Shown here: piece by piece, positions 54,001 through 64,000 of the stretch
Layout: each line of letters begins with the position of its first letter
Position numbering within the stretch: position 1 is the stretch's first letter
Assembly: GCA_905221605.1 (NCBI GenBank)
Contig: CAJNDS010002198.1
Coordinates: 527,390 to 591,389, forward strand
DNA from: Symbiodinium natans
Lineage: Eukaryota > Sar > Dinophyceae > Suessiales > Symbiodiniaceae
Direction: 5' to 3'
Length of the DNA stretch: 64,000 nt
Made by a program: the position numbers and the translations under genes
The notes under the pieces: model-generated
Told to the model about the DNA's origin: nothing
The model's input: the letters and a program-made list of their open reading frames with translations, nothing else
Databases searched by the model: none

Positions 54001-54591
54001 GAGTGAATCCGCAGACCAGAAAAACATTTGTTTGTTTCCACCATCACTAGAGCCACTAGACTGGGTCCCAGCACGGATCCCATCCGAAAATGCCCTTGTC
54101 TTTCTAAGGGAGGGTGGGGTAAGCGAATGTTTCCGTACATGCATCCGACGCCTTTGTCTCGGCGGATTAGTTGTGAGCGCGATGTTGCAGAATTGACAGG
54201 ACAGTTTTCCAATCAAGCGAGGGAAGAAGTTCAGGGGCCTTCCAGTGCATTTTTGCACATCCGATCAAGAAAGTATTCGACAATACCTCATGGAAATCAC
54301 CGAGCCGCTTGGACAAGTAAATGTCACCGCGGCGGCAGGCGGCAGACGTTTGTTTTGCATTTGGCTGCCCTTCGAAGGTACAAGCATATCATTGATACTG
54401 ATGAGGAGGCGGAACTTGCATATCAGTAGCCGCGCCCGTTCCAGTTCTTTTTTGTGGCTCGGTTGCTGCAGGATGTCTTCTACACCATCGAGTGCAGAAT
54501 TCTCGGTCGTCTGGGTGGGATCCTGTCGGTTTGGCTTTATGTCGGCATCCAGGACGCGCCTTCACAATGCGTCGCCCGAAAAACAATATGA
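47592..54591 (+). CDS. C2 plus transglutaminase-like protein of the CC2D2A/CEP76 group (multi-exon gene span)
   Basis: Plus-strand exons trace one large gene. Upstream candidates are ATG 47599 MADKKKAKSVADVALYRC and 47771-47910 (GENWTLELSHASPEYKKM). The C2 start is 49541-49702, the core exon 49869-50959, and an acidic exon about 51213-51310. Later exons lie near 52030-52200, 52505-52620, 52630-52780, 52900-53040 and 53180-53390. The end is 54206-54316 (FRGLPVHFCTSDQESI), spliced to 54472-54591 (GILSVWLYVGIQDAP). The order C2 domain, transglutaminase-like fold, then a G-x-P-x-H-F block and an SVW-x-Y-V C-terminus matches CC2D2A/CEP76 proteins of the ciliary transition zone and centriole. Which of the two is unresolved. 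Early exons are the least certain. Confidence 0.5.
47976..48004 (+). repeat. (GT)n dinucleotide tract
   Basis: About 29 bp of uninterrupted GT, probably inside an intron of the C2/transglutaminase-like gene. Confidence 0.9.
48413..48465 (+). repeat. 10-bp tandem repeat GGAAGAACAT
   Basis: About five near-perfect copies. It lies inside the large host gene span, probably intronic. Confidence 0.9.
48951..49040 (+). repeat. 11-bp tandem repeat CCTCCTGTTGT
   Basis: About eight copies with small length variants; lies inside the large host gene span just upstream of a protein-like exon (CEVKRFIADHDRYIVGDING, 49064 onward). Confidence 0.9.
49541..49702 (+). CDS. C2-domain exon
   Basis: AKDPYLRCTWDNMVMLSPVV followed by LRPVFNQSFYFPVR fits the first half of a C2 domain: a D-P-Y strand, a polar loop, then N-x-x-F-x-F-P. 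A donor lies at 49697 (CCT|GTGAGG) or 49703 (AGG|GTGGCT). The second half of the domain is in the next exon. Membrane or ciliary-gate targeting is the usual role of this domain in the family. Confidence 0.5.
49869..50959 (+). CDS. Core exon: C2 second half and transglutaminase-like domain
   Basis: Acceptor GGTTAG at 49863-49868, donor AAG|GTGACT at 50959/50960; the frame would run on to TGA 51017-51019 if unspliced. VQIQVWDDDVTSADCLGGCQ and VTLGDIL complete the C2 domain. A Glu/Lys-rich coiled segment follows (about 50085-50145). Then come PLMAFVSPIIVPEEW, DHSVLLCSLLLGCKEDAYVV and HTWVMTRHKGWVTFWEPSS, the transglutaminase-like fold of CC2D2A/CEP76 proteins with Cys, His and Asp/Glu-type positions. 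In this family the fold is generally thought to be non-catalytic. This is the best-supported exon of the gene. Confidence 0.7.
54206..54591 (+). CDS. Last two exons of the C2/transglutaminase-like gene
   Basis: The penultimate exon starts at or near 54206 and ends at 54316 (GGACAA|GTAAAT). The last exon starts at 54472 after GCTGCAG and ends with TGA 54589-54591. The 155-nt intron keeps the frame (LGQ|DVFYTIECRI). The encoded end, KFRGLPVHFCTSDQ to LSVWLYVGIQDAP, parallels the conserved C-terminus of the family. Confidence 0.55.
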
Positions 54592-57429
54592 ACAAGTGAA
54601 AGTGCAGGAGCCCCAACGAGAGACAGATTTCGATGAGGACTTGTGATAGGTCGTGATGCATGAAGCCGAAGCGTAAAATTCGCTCGGTTCCAGAATAGTT
54701 AATGAGCACTGCGGAGCTGCAATGCTCCGCCAGGGCATGGCCTCATATGGCCTCCCTTCTGGATAAGCAACTGCGCAGTTGCGCCAGCTTTTCATGCTAA
54801 GTGCAACCTGTAGGGTCTTTGTACAGAAGTTGAGTATACAGTGGGTCTGCAAGCTGCCAGTCTAAGGTTGCCACAACAGTACTCAAAAATAAGACTTGAT
54901 AAGACACTTGCTGATAATTGCAGCACCAACAGAGGCCCAAATGAGGCCCCACAGCCTGACAATCTGTCAGAAACGAAACTTGCAGAAAGGGGTTTTCAGG
55001 GATTTTGAGGGGTTTCTAAGGGGTTTACAGGGGTTTTCAGGTGTGTTGTTGCAAGTTGCTCCTTTCATTTTTTTGGCTCGGTGCCCTCTTGGGCGCAAAT
55101 TGCAGCCGTTTCCTGTCCCATGCTGTAAAATGTATAGTGAACTTAGTGAACATGTGGTTTCAGAAAAAAGGCTTGCCCTGCACTTAGATGCACTTAGCAA
55201 GTAGGAAGCCCTGGAGTGCATCTGGCAACCTGATAGAACTTAGCGCCGCTTTGTTTGGTCGCCGCAGATGGCAACGGCAACACCCGGAAGCCGGGGAGTC
55301 CAATGCCCGAAGGCGCGGCTTGCATAGCTCTTGCATAGCTCATATAGCTCCTGCCGGCGTTGTGCCTTGCTGACAGCGGCAACAAGCGACAACGGACGAA
55401 ACATCTGATCGCAACCGCTGTCAAGCAAGACCGAGAGGATGTTCACGTTTGTTGCTTTGCCTGATTGGAGGGCAGACCATGACAAAGCCCTCCCCCCCGC
55501 CACAGAGTTCTTGAAGGAGAGACGTCACGCCCACATTGGCCGCAATACGCAGCTGCCTGGGCGAAGGCGCTGAGCATTGTAAGGGTGCCAGAGATTGTGA
55601 GCAGCGTGAGCGGCGTGAGCAGTGTGAGCAGTGTGAGCTCAGGGGTTGGGCCTCGTAGGCAGACATTGCTATTTCGTCTGCCGATTGTCGATCGACTTAC
55701 ACGGCAGCAGTCAAGCCCCCATTCTCGTTTCTGACCATGCCGCCCTTGTCGCCATCAAAAGCGTACGAAGGTCAGCCAGAATACTCTGCACATATCATCA
55801 TACGACGGCGCTCGACCGAATACCTTGCAGGACCTAAAAGTTGCTTGCTGCAAGGAGGGTTGCAATCTGGAGATTTCCGCGGGGCAAACCTTGTGCAGTT
55901 TGGTCAGCGTGAAGATTGAGCGTCAGGACAGCTGTGCAACCGTCCCTGCCCCGGAGTTTGCCTTGAGTGTGACCTTGACCACCACACGCAGTCAATAGCA
56001 TTGGCAAGTTTACACTCGGGTTGAGGACATATCTGGCTTGGCAGTGGCGCCACCGCCGAAGAAGCAGAAGGCAGCTTGAGCGTGGCCTGCTTTTGCATTC
56101 CTTCTCAGCAAGGTCGCCACAAGCAAAGAAATCAAAGGGCTTTCGATGTTCAGTGTCCGTGCCGAGACTATTTGGCCCCCACCCTTCATAGTATCGTGCG
56201 GAAAGCTCACCAAGTGTCGTGGGAACTTGTGCACTCCGCTGAAGAGGGAAGCGTGGAACAGTATGGAGCCACCAAGTTTGGCCAGAGTGTCGGTATCGTT
56301 TGGTTTTGTATCTACAGCCACCAGCACCAAACCCGAACCGCAAGCGAATCAACCATGTTGGCACAATCGCACACCTGAACCCCAACACCAAAGCAGCTTA
56401 AGTTCTGTTCCACAGTCGCGGGAATTAGACACCGTCCTGCCCACTAGAAAGACGGATATAGAGAGGCAGATGAGGTCTGACCGAAGTTCTGGATTTCAGA
56501 ATGTTGGGATTCAGGCCGGGGATAAGGCAGGGGTGTGGGGCGCGCACTGCACTGACGTCCTGTACTGGCCAGAGGGTGGTGCATGTGCAATGGTCTTTCG
56601 CTTGGGTGTTTGCTCGAGAGATGTGGACTTAGGCTGATCTTCCATTGAGCTTCGGTCGTGCGCTTTCTCCTCGGCCCATCGCGCTGGCGCTGGCATCTCT
56701 TGAGGCACTCTCTGAGAGCGGATTCATCATGAAGTTGTTTATCATCACCCGTTTGTTGGTGCTGAATTTGGTGCTGGCGATGAACAGTGACAAGAAAAAT
56801 CGCTAAGTAATGTCAAGCATCGTATAAAGCCTATCTAGAAAGAGTTTGGAGTTTACGGGTTTAGGCGGACTAGTTCTGAAATAAGTGGATGCATCTTGCA
56901 CGAAGGGCCAAACCCTTGCTTAAACCTGAGAGGTTCGGAACCGAAAACCTTAAACCCTCTGCTACACCTTGAAGCCCTAAACCCTAGACCCTCAGACCTG
57001 CACTCCTTCAACCCCAACCCCTCCAACCCTACACCCCCCAGCATGAGGCCTTGACTCCTCTTCCCAAAGCTGCCCCCAAGCCCCAAACCCGGCGTGCTTA
57101 GACTGATTGCAATGATTTCCAAGCCCCGCAAAAATTGCGATTTGTTTTTCCGGGGCGGACGGGGGTCGGTGGGGGCGGGGGGGGGGGTGTTTGCGAATGA
57201 TTTTTCCAGGCCCCGATACAACCATTCCAAGTTGTTCTTTTCCAGGCACTTGGGAATTGGTGGGGGAGGGAGCGCGAATGAATTTTCCAGGTTGCGAATG
57301 CTACTGCTGCTACCACAATTATTATCACTACTTTTGCTCTTACAATTACGATGCCTATCACTACTACATTAACCATGATTATGATTACTGCTACGAGCAT
57401 TGGAATTGCTCGAATTATTCTTTATTCTT
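54592..57429. other. Unassigned region with minor repeats
   Basis: A 9-bp GTGAGCAGT-type tandem repeat lies at 55599-55636. GGGGTTT-type repeats lie at 54980-55040. A degenerate CCCTAAACCC telomere-like stretch lies at about 56930-57040. Frames at 55737-55919 and 56146-56637 are open but unrecognised. No RNA gene seen. Confidence 0.35.
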
Positions 57430-57520
57430 ACTACTATAAATACTGCTTCTGCTACTGCTACTGCTACTGCCAGTGCTACTGCTACTGCTACTGCTACTAC
57501 TACGAGACGACGACGACGAC

Positions 57521-57611
<91 letters not shown>

Positions 57612-57613
57612 TT
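57430..57613 (+). repeat. Compound trinucleotide microsatellite (CTG/CTA, ACG, CTA)
   Basis: CTGCTA triplets, then GACGAC triplets (about 57497-57560), then CTACTA triplets. Sharp switches between units suggest stepwise expansion. The open frames (poly-Arg, poly-Asp, poly-Tyr, poly-Leu) are repeat artefacts. Confidence 0.9.
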
Positions 57614-57841
57614 AATTTGCCCCATGAGCTGCGTTAGGTATTGGTCCATACATTGGGCGTTCACGGCTACATAGGTATCGATTCAACTTCCTCTGCTGCT
57701 CTACCGCCGCACTGCGCACCATCTGCCTCCGGATCCAAGTTGTTGGGATGGTGTACGTCATTGTGCGTCTGCGCTGAACGAGTGTTGTTCCGTCTTGAAC
57801 TCCAAGAGGGTGGCCTTGCTGCTGAAGGCAACCCACTGTGC

Positions 57842-58471
57842 TTACTTACCCTTACATGCCCTTACCAGATGCTTTGCCTTTGCCTTGTTGCTCTTTGGTT
57901 CGCCTTTTCCTTTGCCCCTTGTGCAGCGCTGGAGTTGCTCACAGATCTGCATCTGTCTGATAGGGTACAGCGCTTGGCGCGAGGCATCGTGCGTTGGACC
58001 TCGGCCATTGAACGAGGTACTGAAATCACGATTGAAGGGGATGGCTCTTGCCACGGACTGTCTCTCCTTTGCGTTGAAGCAGCGTTTGCGGTAACCAGGT
58101 TCAGACATCTTGGCAAACTTCTGGGCCTCGTGATACCATGCCTCGTACTGGAAACCCATGTCAAGAAGAGACAATGCACGCAGCTCATTTACAATCAAGT
58201 CGAATTCATCTTTGGTTGTTGAGCTGTCATACCGGGGCTTGAAGCGATCAACAACTGCCTCCTGGAGTTTCAGCAGCAGCACAGTTGGTTCTGATAGTAC
58301 GATGATGCAATTCCTGTGCTTCAGTTTCTCTGTGCCACATGGGCTTTGCCCGCACTCGTGAAAATACGCCGCGAACCCAGACGTAAGAGTGAGGGAACTC
58401 GCCAGTTTCGGCTGCATTGGCGGGGCTTCCTGCCTTTCAGCGCGGAGGGTGGAGGGAGGCTCACCATGCAT
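57842..58471 (-). CDS. Hypothetical protein or first exon, 209 residues
   Basis: ATG at 58471, stop at 57842-57844. The middle is convincingly protein-like (CIIVLSEPTVLLLKLQEAVV, FDLIVNELRALSLLDMGFQY, EAWYHEAQKFAKMSEPGYRK), mainly helical. The C-terminus turns Lys-rich (GKGKGEPKSNKAKAKHL). Just before the stop the minus strand reads CTGGTAAGG and GGGTAAGTAAG, both good splice donors, so this may be a first exon whose annotated stop is intronic. No family recognised. Confidence 0.4.
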   Translation of the reverse strand: MHGEPPSTLRAERQEAPPMQPKLASSLTLTSGFAAYFHECGQSPCGTEKLKHRNCIIVLSEPTVLLLKLQEAVVDRFKPRYDSSTTKDEFDLIVNELRALSLLDMGFQYEAWYHEAQKFAKMSEPGYRKRCFNAKERQSVARAIPFNRDFSTSFNGRGPTHDASRQALYPIRQMQICEQLQRCTRGKGKGEPKSNKAKAKHLVRACKGK

Positions 58472-61191
58472 GGTCTAAGTGGCTACGTCAGAATGCCAGG
58501 AGGGTGAAGGGGGTCTGTGCGAGGCATTGCGAGGCTGTTCCTGAAAGGAGGAAGAAACCAAACAGTAATGGTCCAAAGGGGCGATATGCCAGAGGATCCA
58601 AAGTGGGGCTGAAACAATGCATGCCGCTATCTTCGGAATACTTGAGTCTGTCATTCGTCTTTCAGCTTATATGTCCTGGCAAGTTTAGTCAACCAATAAG
58701 ATTTCCTCCCGGCTTTCAATTGAATAGTCATAGCGCTAGGGCGCCGCCTTGAAAATAGGTCCTAAGCTTCTTGGTTTTACCACAATCTGCTGTCCTACGG
58801 GCCTGAAGTCGGTTTTAGCTTCCCGACCGCCCCTTTCTGTGGACGGACGGCTGATAGGAAACCGGTTCAGCCCCTTCCCGGGTAGTACAGGCTTGTAGCC
58901 GGATTTGAGCTCATTCGCCGTGCTCCAGCTTGAAATCCGCCGCGATTGTTTCATGTGAGGGATGCAGCTTCTCCACCGACTCCCCGCCCACCTCGCAACT
59001 CGCAGTTACTCACAGAATCACAATGAATCACAACATCACAAAACGTGGAATCGGATTCGGCCAGGCTTCCGAGTGCTTGCTGGTCCTTTTATCCTCCGGC
59101 CAGCTCTTAGTTGCTAATGCTCATCATCTTGGGATAGAGTCTCGTGCTCAGGACTGAACTTTGAGCCATGAGAATGTCAAGAGGCTGTGATGCGGAAGCG
59201 AGAGTTGCGGCCTCCAGGTCAATCTTGGGGATTTTCTCTGAGGCTGGGCCGTGCAGCCGGTTGTACGATTGCTCAGAGTTCTGATCGGACCCTTCGCCTT
59301 GCTTGCTAGTATCGAAAGGAGCAAACCAAGCAGGCACATGTAGGTACTTACTTCCTGAGGCACTTGGTGCTGAACTTTCCAGGTCAGCGACGACCATGGA
59401 GCCGGATCGGCATTGTGCTTCATCCAAGAGCTTGGGTGGGCTGTTGTGGCAGCAGGTTTCAGAGCTTACCACAGCTTGGCACATGGATTTTCGCATGGCT
59501 GGAGGCGTTCGGTTGAACATGACAGGTTCGAAGCTGGGACTTGCGGACGTCTCGAATCACATGGCAGATGGTCCTTTGGCAGCAAGGCTTGTGATGTGGA
59601 AGCTATGGCGTTCTTGTCGTGCTACAGGTGGCAGTGGAGGTGGCTTAAAGGCACGTTGATGCAAGCAGCCCATGAAACTGCTGATGACAATGTGTGGGCC
59701 TTTGGCAGGCTTTCGACTTGCCGAAAGGCATGTCAGCCTCAATGTTAATAGCATACCCAGAGGCTGGGGGTGGTGACAGTCATGAGTCATTGTTCATCAC
59801 GTAAGCTTCTTGCTACACCCTGCCAGGTCTGTATTTCCCCATCCCAGCAGTGCACAATCACATAAGAAAGACTCCGGCTAGCTTAGAGCTTACATGCGGG
59901 CCAGGTCCGCACAGGCCACTTGGCACTGCCTGATCCGCCCTCATCACCGACCAGTTGCAAACTCATGCTTGTCTTTTCTCATTTTTGTTTTCGGCTTCGA
60001 ACCCGTTCCAGTCAGGCACACACACGCACACGCACAGAGACAGGCATCTCAAACAGATCCGACCCCGTCAGCCCACACCAAAGATCTTGAAATTTACGCT
60101 TTTGACGCTCGTTCCGTCACAGGCCATCTGATGCTGGTTCTTTCATTCAACATCTGTTCTGAAGGAACTCCCATGCTACTGTACTTGACACATGTGCACC
60201 TGCTCAGAAGGGTGCGATCCGCTCGTGTCATCCCATGCCCAAGATCGTTCGTGAACTCTAAGTTTTTTTGACACTCGTTCCGGCTCATTTCTTCCAAAGC
60301 CAAATGATGCGGGTTCCTTCGCGTGGTATTTGCCCTGAAGGAGCGCCCGATGATTCTGGTCGGCACTTCGACGGGCCAGATGCTGCTCTACACATGTGCA
60401 ACTTCTTAAACGTTTGCATGAACATTTGCATGAACATGTCAAGCGCCTTTCGCTGCGATCTCGTGCGTCTGCAGTAGAGCCGAGGTGTCATCTCATCCAA
60501 GGGGCAGGCCTTTCGTAAAGATTGTTTGTCGGCTACAATCTAGTCAAAGTTGCCACCCAGTCCGGCCCTTTTGCCCGCCTTGGTGTAGGTTCAGCGCTTG
60601 AGTCTGGGATTGGTGCCTCTGTCGACTTGCTCTGAAATGTGGCCATTTCGGAAGCGAGTTCCATGTAGGAAGCTGGGTGATGGCATGTGATTGCCAGGTG
60701 CAAACGCTCGACATATCCGGTGCGGTGTCGCCAAGAGGCGAGAGCGAGTCGCGTGGCCAACTCTCAAATCCTCGAACATGCGAGAACTGTGAGACAAGCT
60801 CATGACATGCAGCTGAGCTCAAGGGGAGGAGGGTGGTGCCGTAGATCGGACAAGACCAGATATGCAAGAAGTGACGTCGCCAACTACAAAAAGCAGGCCG
60901 TTCCGTGCCCTGTGGCCCGAGTCGTGGTAGCTGCTACTTTGGCCGAGGACCCCACAAACCCCGGCGAAACTACAAGCGGCACTTCGTCACGTCGACCACA
61001 TGCCCACTGCAATATTCTTCGGCGCTATCAGGGCGAGGGTGCGTTCTGTGACCTCCGTTGTACAGCTACGAGAGAACCGGGCCCGGGCCAGCATGGGTCA
61101 AAGAGACAAGTGTGATCCCAGATCCCCAGATTCGGGCCACAAACATCCACAAACTCGGTAGCCATCTGTTCGTCGCACGAGGCTGCTGGCA
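58472..61191. other. Unassigned region
   Basis: About 2.7 kb. A minus-strand frame at 58736-58954 (LNRFPISRPSTERGGREAKT) reads naturally but is not recognised. A CAC/ACACGCAC patch lies near 60017-60037. No other structure seen. Confidence 0.3.
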
Positions 61192-62759
61192 TTGGGCTCT
61201 GCAGGAAATGCAGGCAAAACTAGCAATCATGAGGAGACGCCCCCAAGAACAAGTCCTAGGTATCACCACGCGGGTGGCTCGCCATGGGCTCGCAAGCACT
61301 ACATGCCACAGCAGCAACAGGGGCAGGGACCCGTCGGGAATGGAGCTCCCCCGACAGGTCCGCCCACAGGCATTCGATCCACCGCACGGCCCTCGTTCAC
61401 TGTGGGGTCATTTGGAAGTTTTGGAAGTTTTTTGAAGAGTGAGGTTGAGTCTGGGCCCACGTATCACATGTATGACCACAGTGGACAGTCGAACCACGCC
61501 TCAGGTGGGAAGGCTGTTTAGGGGCCAGGCCTCACCACGGAATGGGCGAGGCATTCCCCGAACTTCAGGGCTTGAGGGAATGCTTGCGCGATGCATCTCG
61601 ACATATCTCGATGCAAAAATCTCAACGACAGCGGTGAGGCGGAGGCGAGGGTGGCATCAGCGATGCTTATGCAGCGCCAGCGGGTGAGGCCACTTCCTCA
61701 AGGTTTCTTTCGCCATCTTTCGCCAAGAAGACTGTTGCCTCCTATTGTAAACGGTAGACCATCACCGTCTCAGGCTGGCGAAGGCATGCTGGTGGCGGCC
61801 GGTAGCCTTGGAACTGGCCCTGGGAGCTTGTCAACAACTCAGAACTTGGATGCGCTTTTGCTGCGCGTCTTGTGGCTTTCTTGTGGTTCCACTACAGCGG
61901 CCCACCAGAGCTTGCAGAAGGTTGGGTGTTTGGCTGCCAACCGATGGGCCGAAGGAGAGAAGCGCCGAACCATGTCGAGACACTGTCACGATGCTAGCAG
62001 CTAGCATGGTGGCAGCCAGACGAAGCACTTGCTCGTAGGAGACTTTGAGTACAACTACAAGGTCAAGGTGGAGCAGGGAATTGCAGAGACAGAGAGAGGG
62101 CAGCAGGATGAGGCGACTGAGCAGAGACTTTGGCGAGAAATGGGGGCCATGAGGCCAAGTTCACGAAGAGGCCACGCAGTACGGTGCATGTTGGACATCG
62201 CGGGAAAAGCCCTAAGTATCCACAACACGGGGCGAACCTTAATGGACCGGACCCGCTTGGCCAGCGTGGCCAGGGCCCTTGCCGCTGAAGCATGCAGAAG
62301 AAGACACCATGTGGGCTCAAGTCTCGGGAGCTTATACTTACTCGGAAGCAAAACCTGGTTACGATTTCACGACAATTCTCACCGAGGGTGAAGGACCGCG
62401 CTTGCAAAGGACGATATGACAGGACGAAGAGGGGCGGCCCAAGACATGCGCGGACGCGGACGCCACAGCCAACCCCCCAAAATTGAGGACAAGCACCGCG
62501 CCACAAAGGCAGACGACCACCGCGAAGCAGGAGCAGCGGGAGCAGCAAGAGCTGCGAAAGCAGAAACGAGCCATGGAGGTGGGCTTCTGCGGCGCGGAGC
62601 CTGCAAGGACGGCGCAACCAGCACACGCATTCCGACACCATCGCATGACTGGCCAGATAGGCCAGAGGGCAACGGCGAGCGTCCATCCCCTGGTTGGTGT
62701 GGGATCCGGCAGCTCTGGGGGCGGCGAAGTCCACGGGATTGGGTGCGAGTGACGTACTA
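61192..62759 (+). other. Open but unrecognised frames, possible exons
   Basis: A Gln/Pro/Gly-rich frame at 61192-61521 and helical, Arg-rich frames at 61591-62004 and 62029-62391 overlap several others. A frame-3 segment near 62304-62418 (MWAQVSGAYTYSEAKPGYDF) ends in TGA and looks like a genuine C-terminal exon. I cannot assemble a gene from these. Confidence 0.25.
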
Positions 62760-64000
62760 GCAGCCGTGGACACGATCACACACCATGGCATGAGGCCAGT
62801 GGGGGGAAACCGAGCACGGAGCCGTATGGCCAATTCACAATTTCTGCTTCCCTGCAGACTCAGCCCCGACTCTAATTAGTCGCATTTCTGCCCGTATCTC
62901 TCTTCGGACAGCGGTTCGGTTCTGGCTGACCACGGGACTGTCTGTGGTGCACCTCTCTGAATGCTGATATGTCTGGTTTCTCCTTAGGAGAGCGGGAGGG
63001 GACAGCTTGTTGGGGCCACAGTGCCAGCACAGTCGTTTTGCACTTGTGTTTGAGCAACGAGAGACGACAAAAGCGCCATGCAACTAATGGTCAAGTTCAT
63101 TTGTAAACACCAGTTGCGCAGTTTCTCTGAGAACGGACTTCGGTTGCCAGGTCGCCGGCAAGGTCTCCAACCGCTGTCATGTCAGTGCCACGGATTTGTG
63201 CATCCCTGCAGACGCTGCTGCAGCATCGCTTCTTTGCCCAGGTTTCAACATTCAGCATCTGCCACATCGCTGACAAAGATCTTGCGAATTGTAGTTCTTT
63301 CGGCAAGCCGTGCAGGAGGCACGCCCCTGACAGGTCGTCTTTTCTGACAACAGTTAACAGCAGCATGCCATGTTGCAGGCAATTGTCCAGTCATCCTTTC
63401 CTTGGACAGCTTTGGAGACATCACGCTCTGGATGGCAAGGCCGCTTGAGTTAACATATTCAATCGACCTGCAAAACATTGCTGCAAGTCGGCGGCTCCAT
63501 TTGTAAAACTGTTGCCGGCGGTGGTGGCGGACGGGAAACCGCACGGACAGCATGCTTTATCGAGGCCCTCCCTACTGAAGAGATTAGTCGACAAAAACAA
63601 AGGAGGACAAGAGAGAGCATGGGCGTTTTGAATACGACCGAGCATGCAACACGCGCAGCAGTACATGCGCAGTGCATCTGAAAACATCAGCCAGATGATG
63701 TGCCAGACACTGGTGCAGGTCCGAGCAGCCTTCGTCTCGACCCGAGTTCTGCTGCAGTTGTTATTGGACTGTTTTTTTTTTCTTGTGCTATGCGCTATTT
63801 TTTCTTATTCTCTCTGTGTCGCGGAAGCCGTCCCGATCCCTTATGCTGCACCGTTCCCTTTTTTATGCTCCAGGGTCCCCTGGTTATGCTACCACTTCTC
63901 TCGTTATTCTCACTGTTTTCTTCTTTATGCCGACTTTTTTTTTAAATGCTGACCCGTCCTCCTGTTATGCTCCCGCGCCCTCACCCCGTCTCCCCCCCCC
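62760..64000. other. Unassigned region ending in a TTATGCT-rich stretch
   Basis: No gene recognised. From about 63838 to 63975 the motif TTATGCT or a near variant recurs about five times among pyrimidine runs, a loose tandem array that continues toward the window end. Confidence 0.35.

Noticed and set aside
62063-62833. 256-codon minus-strand frame
   Set aside because: Composition is Leu/Arg/Pro-rich and it overlaps several plus-strand frames of equal quality. No domain seen.
1-64000. rRNA, tRNA or snRNA genes
   Set aside because: No conserved core, cloverleaf or internal promoter boxes were recognised on reading either strand; a covariance-model scan would be needed to exclude them fully.

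Overview
The window looks like nuclear DNA of a dinoflagellate, most likely a symbiodiniacean. It is GC-rich, intron-bearing and repeat-dominated. It holds degenerate telomere-like arrays, long simple-sequence tracts, KGKGKG-rich copia gag remnants, LINE remnants with a GDH-type C-terminal domain, and host genes cut into short exons by short introns. I saw no rRNA, tRNA, spliced-leader or CRISPR sequence. All identifications come from reading the sequence and its translations; no database was searched.

Layout. (1) 1-6020 is a decayed plus-strand copy of a tyrosine-recombinase-family retroelement: gag and ORF-X scraps, reverse transcriptase (RT), RNase H and an R-type repeat. A Merlin/ISXO2-like DNA transposon (about 1736-4784) splits its RT between the WYGW and FCF motifs. 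(2) 6000-11300 is tandem repeats, telomere-like arrays, microsatellites and unassigned DNA. (3) 11296-12886 is a broken Ty1/copia-like gag and protease. (4) 12883-27336 is the most interesting block. On the plus strand it has a kinase-like ORF, a coiled-coil ORF, a CCCH ORF, ORF-X, a tyrosine recombinase, a gag-like CCCH protein and a C5-cytosine-methyltransferase-like gene. The methyltransferase is cut in frame at 23379/27229 by a 3.85-kb antisense segment carrying RT-RNase H. That segment is circularly permuted: its two ends are adjacent parts of one RNase H gene, as expected if a circular DNA intermediate had integrated. (5) 27340-28600 carries duplicated non-coding modules. (6) 28900-30720 has a possible exon, a small ubiquitin-like gene and a copia RNase H remnant. 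(7) 31000-32350 is AT-rich minisatellite. (8) 32690-37655 is minus-strand LINE wreckage. (9) 39453-41089 is a host NAD(P)-binding (NmrA-like atypical SDR) gene in several exons. (10) About 47592-54591 is a host C2 plus transglutaminase-like gene of the CC2D2A/CEP76 ciliary/centriolar group. (11) 54600-64000 is mostly unassigned, with one credible minus-strand ORF at 57842-58471.

How the parts fit. ORF-X, gag, RT and RNase H sequences recur in both the left copy and the central block, in the same relative strand in the left copy. This suggests one large element family that, when whole, encoded structural proteins, a recombinase, a methyltransferase and RT-RNase H. Most ORFs carry one or more frameshifts, so the copies here are probably inactive, or the sequence has indel errors.
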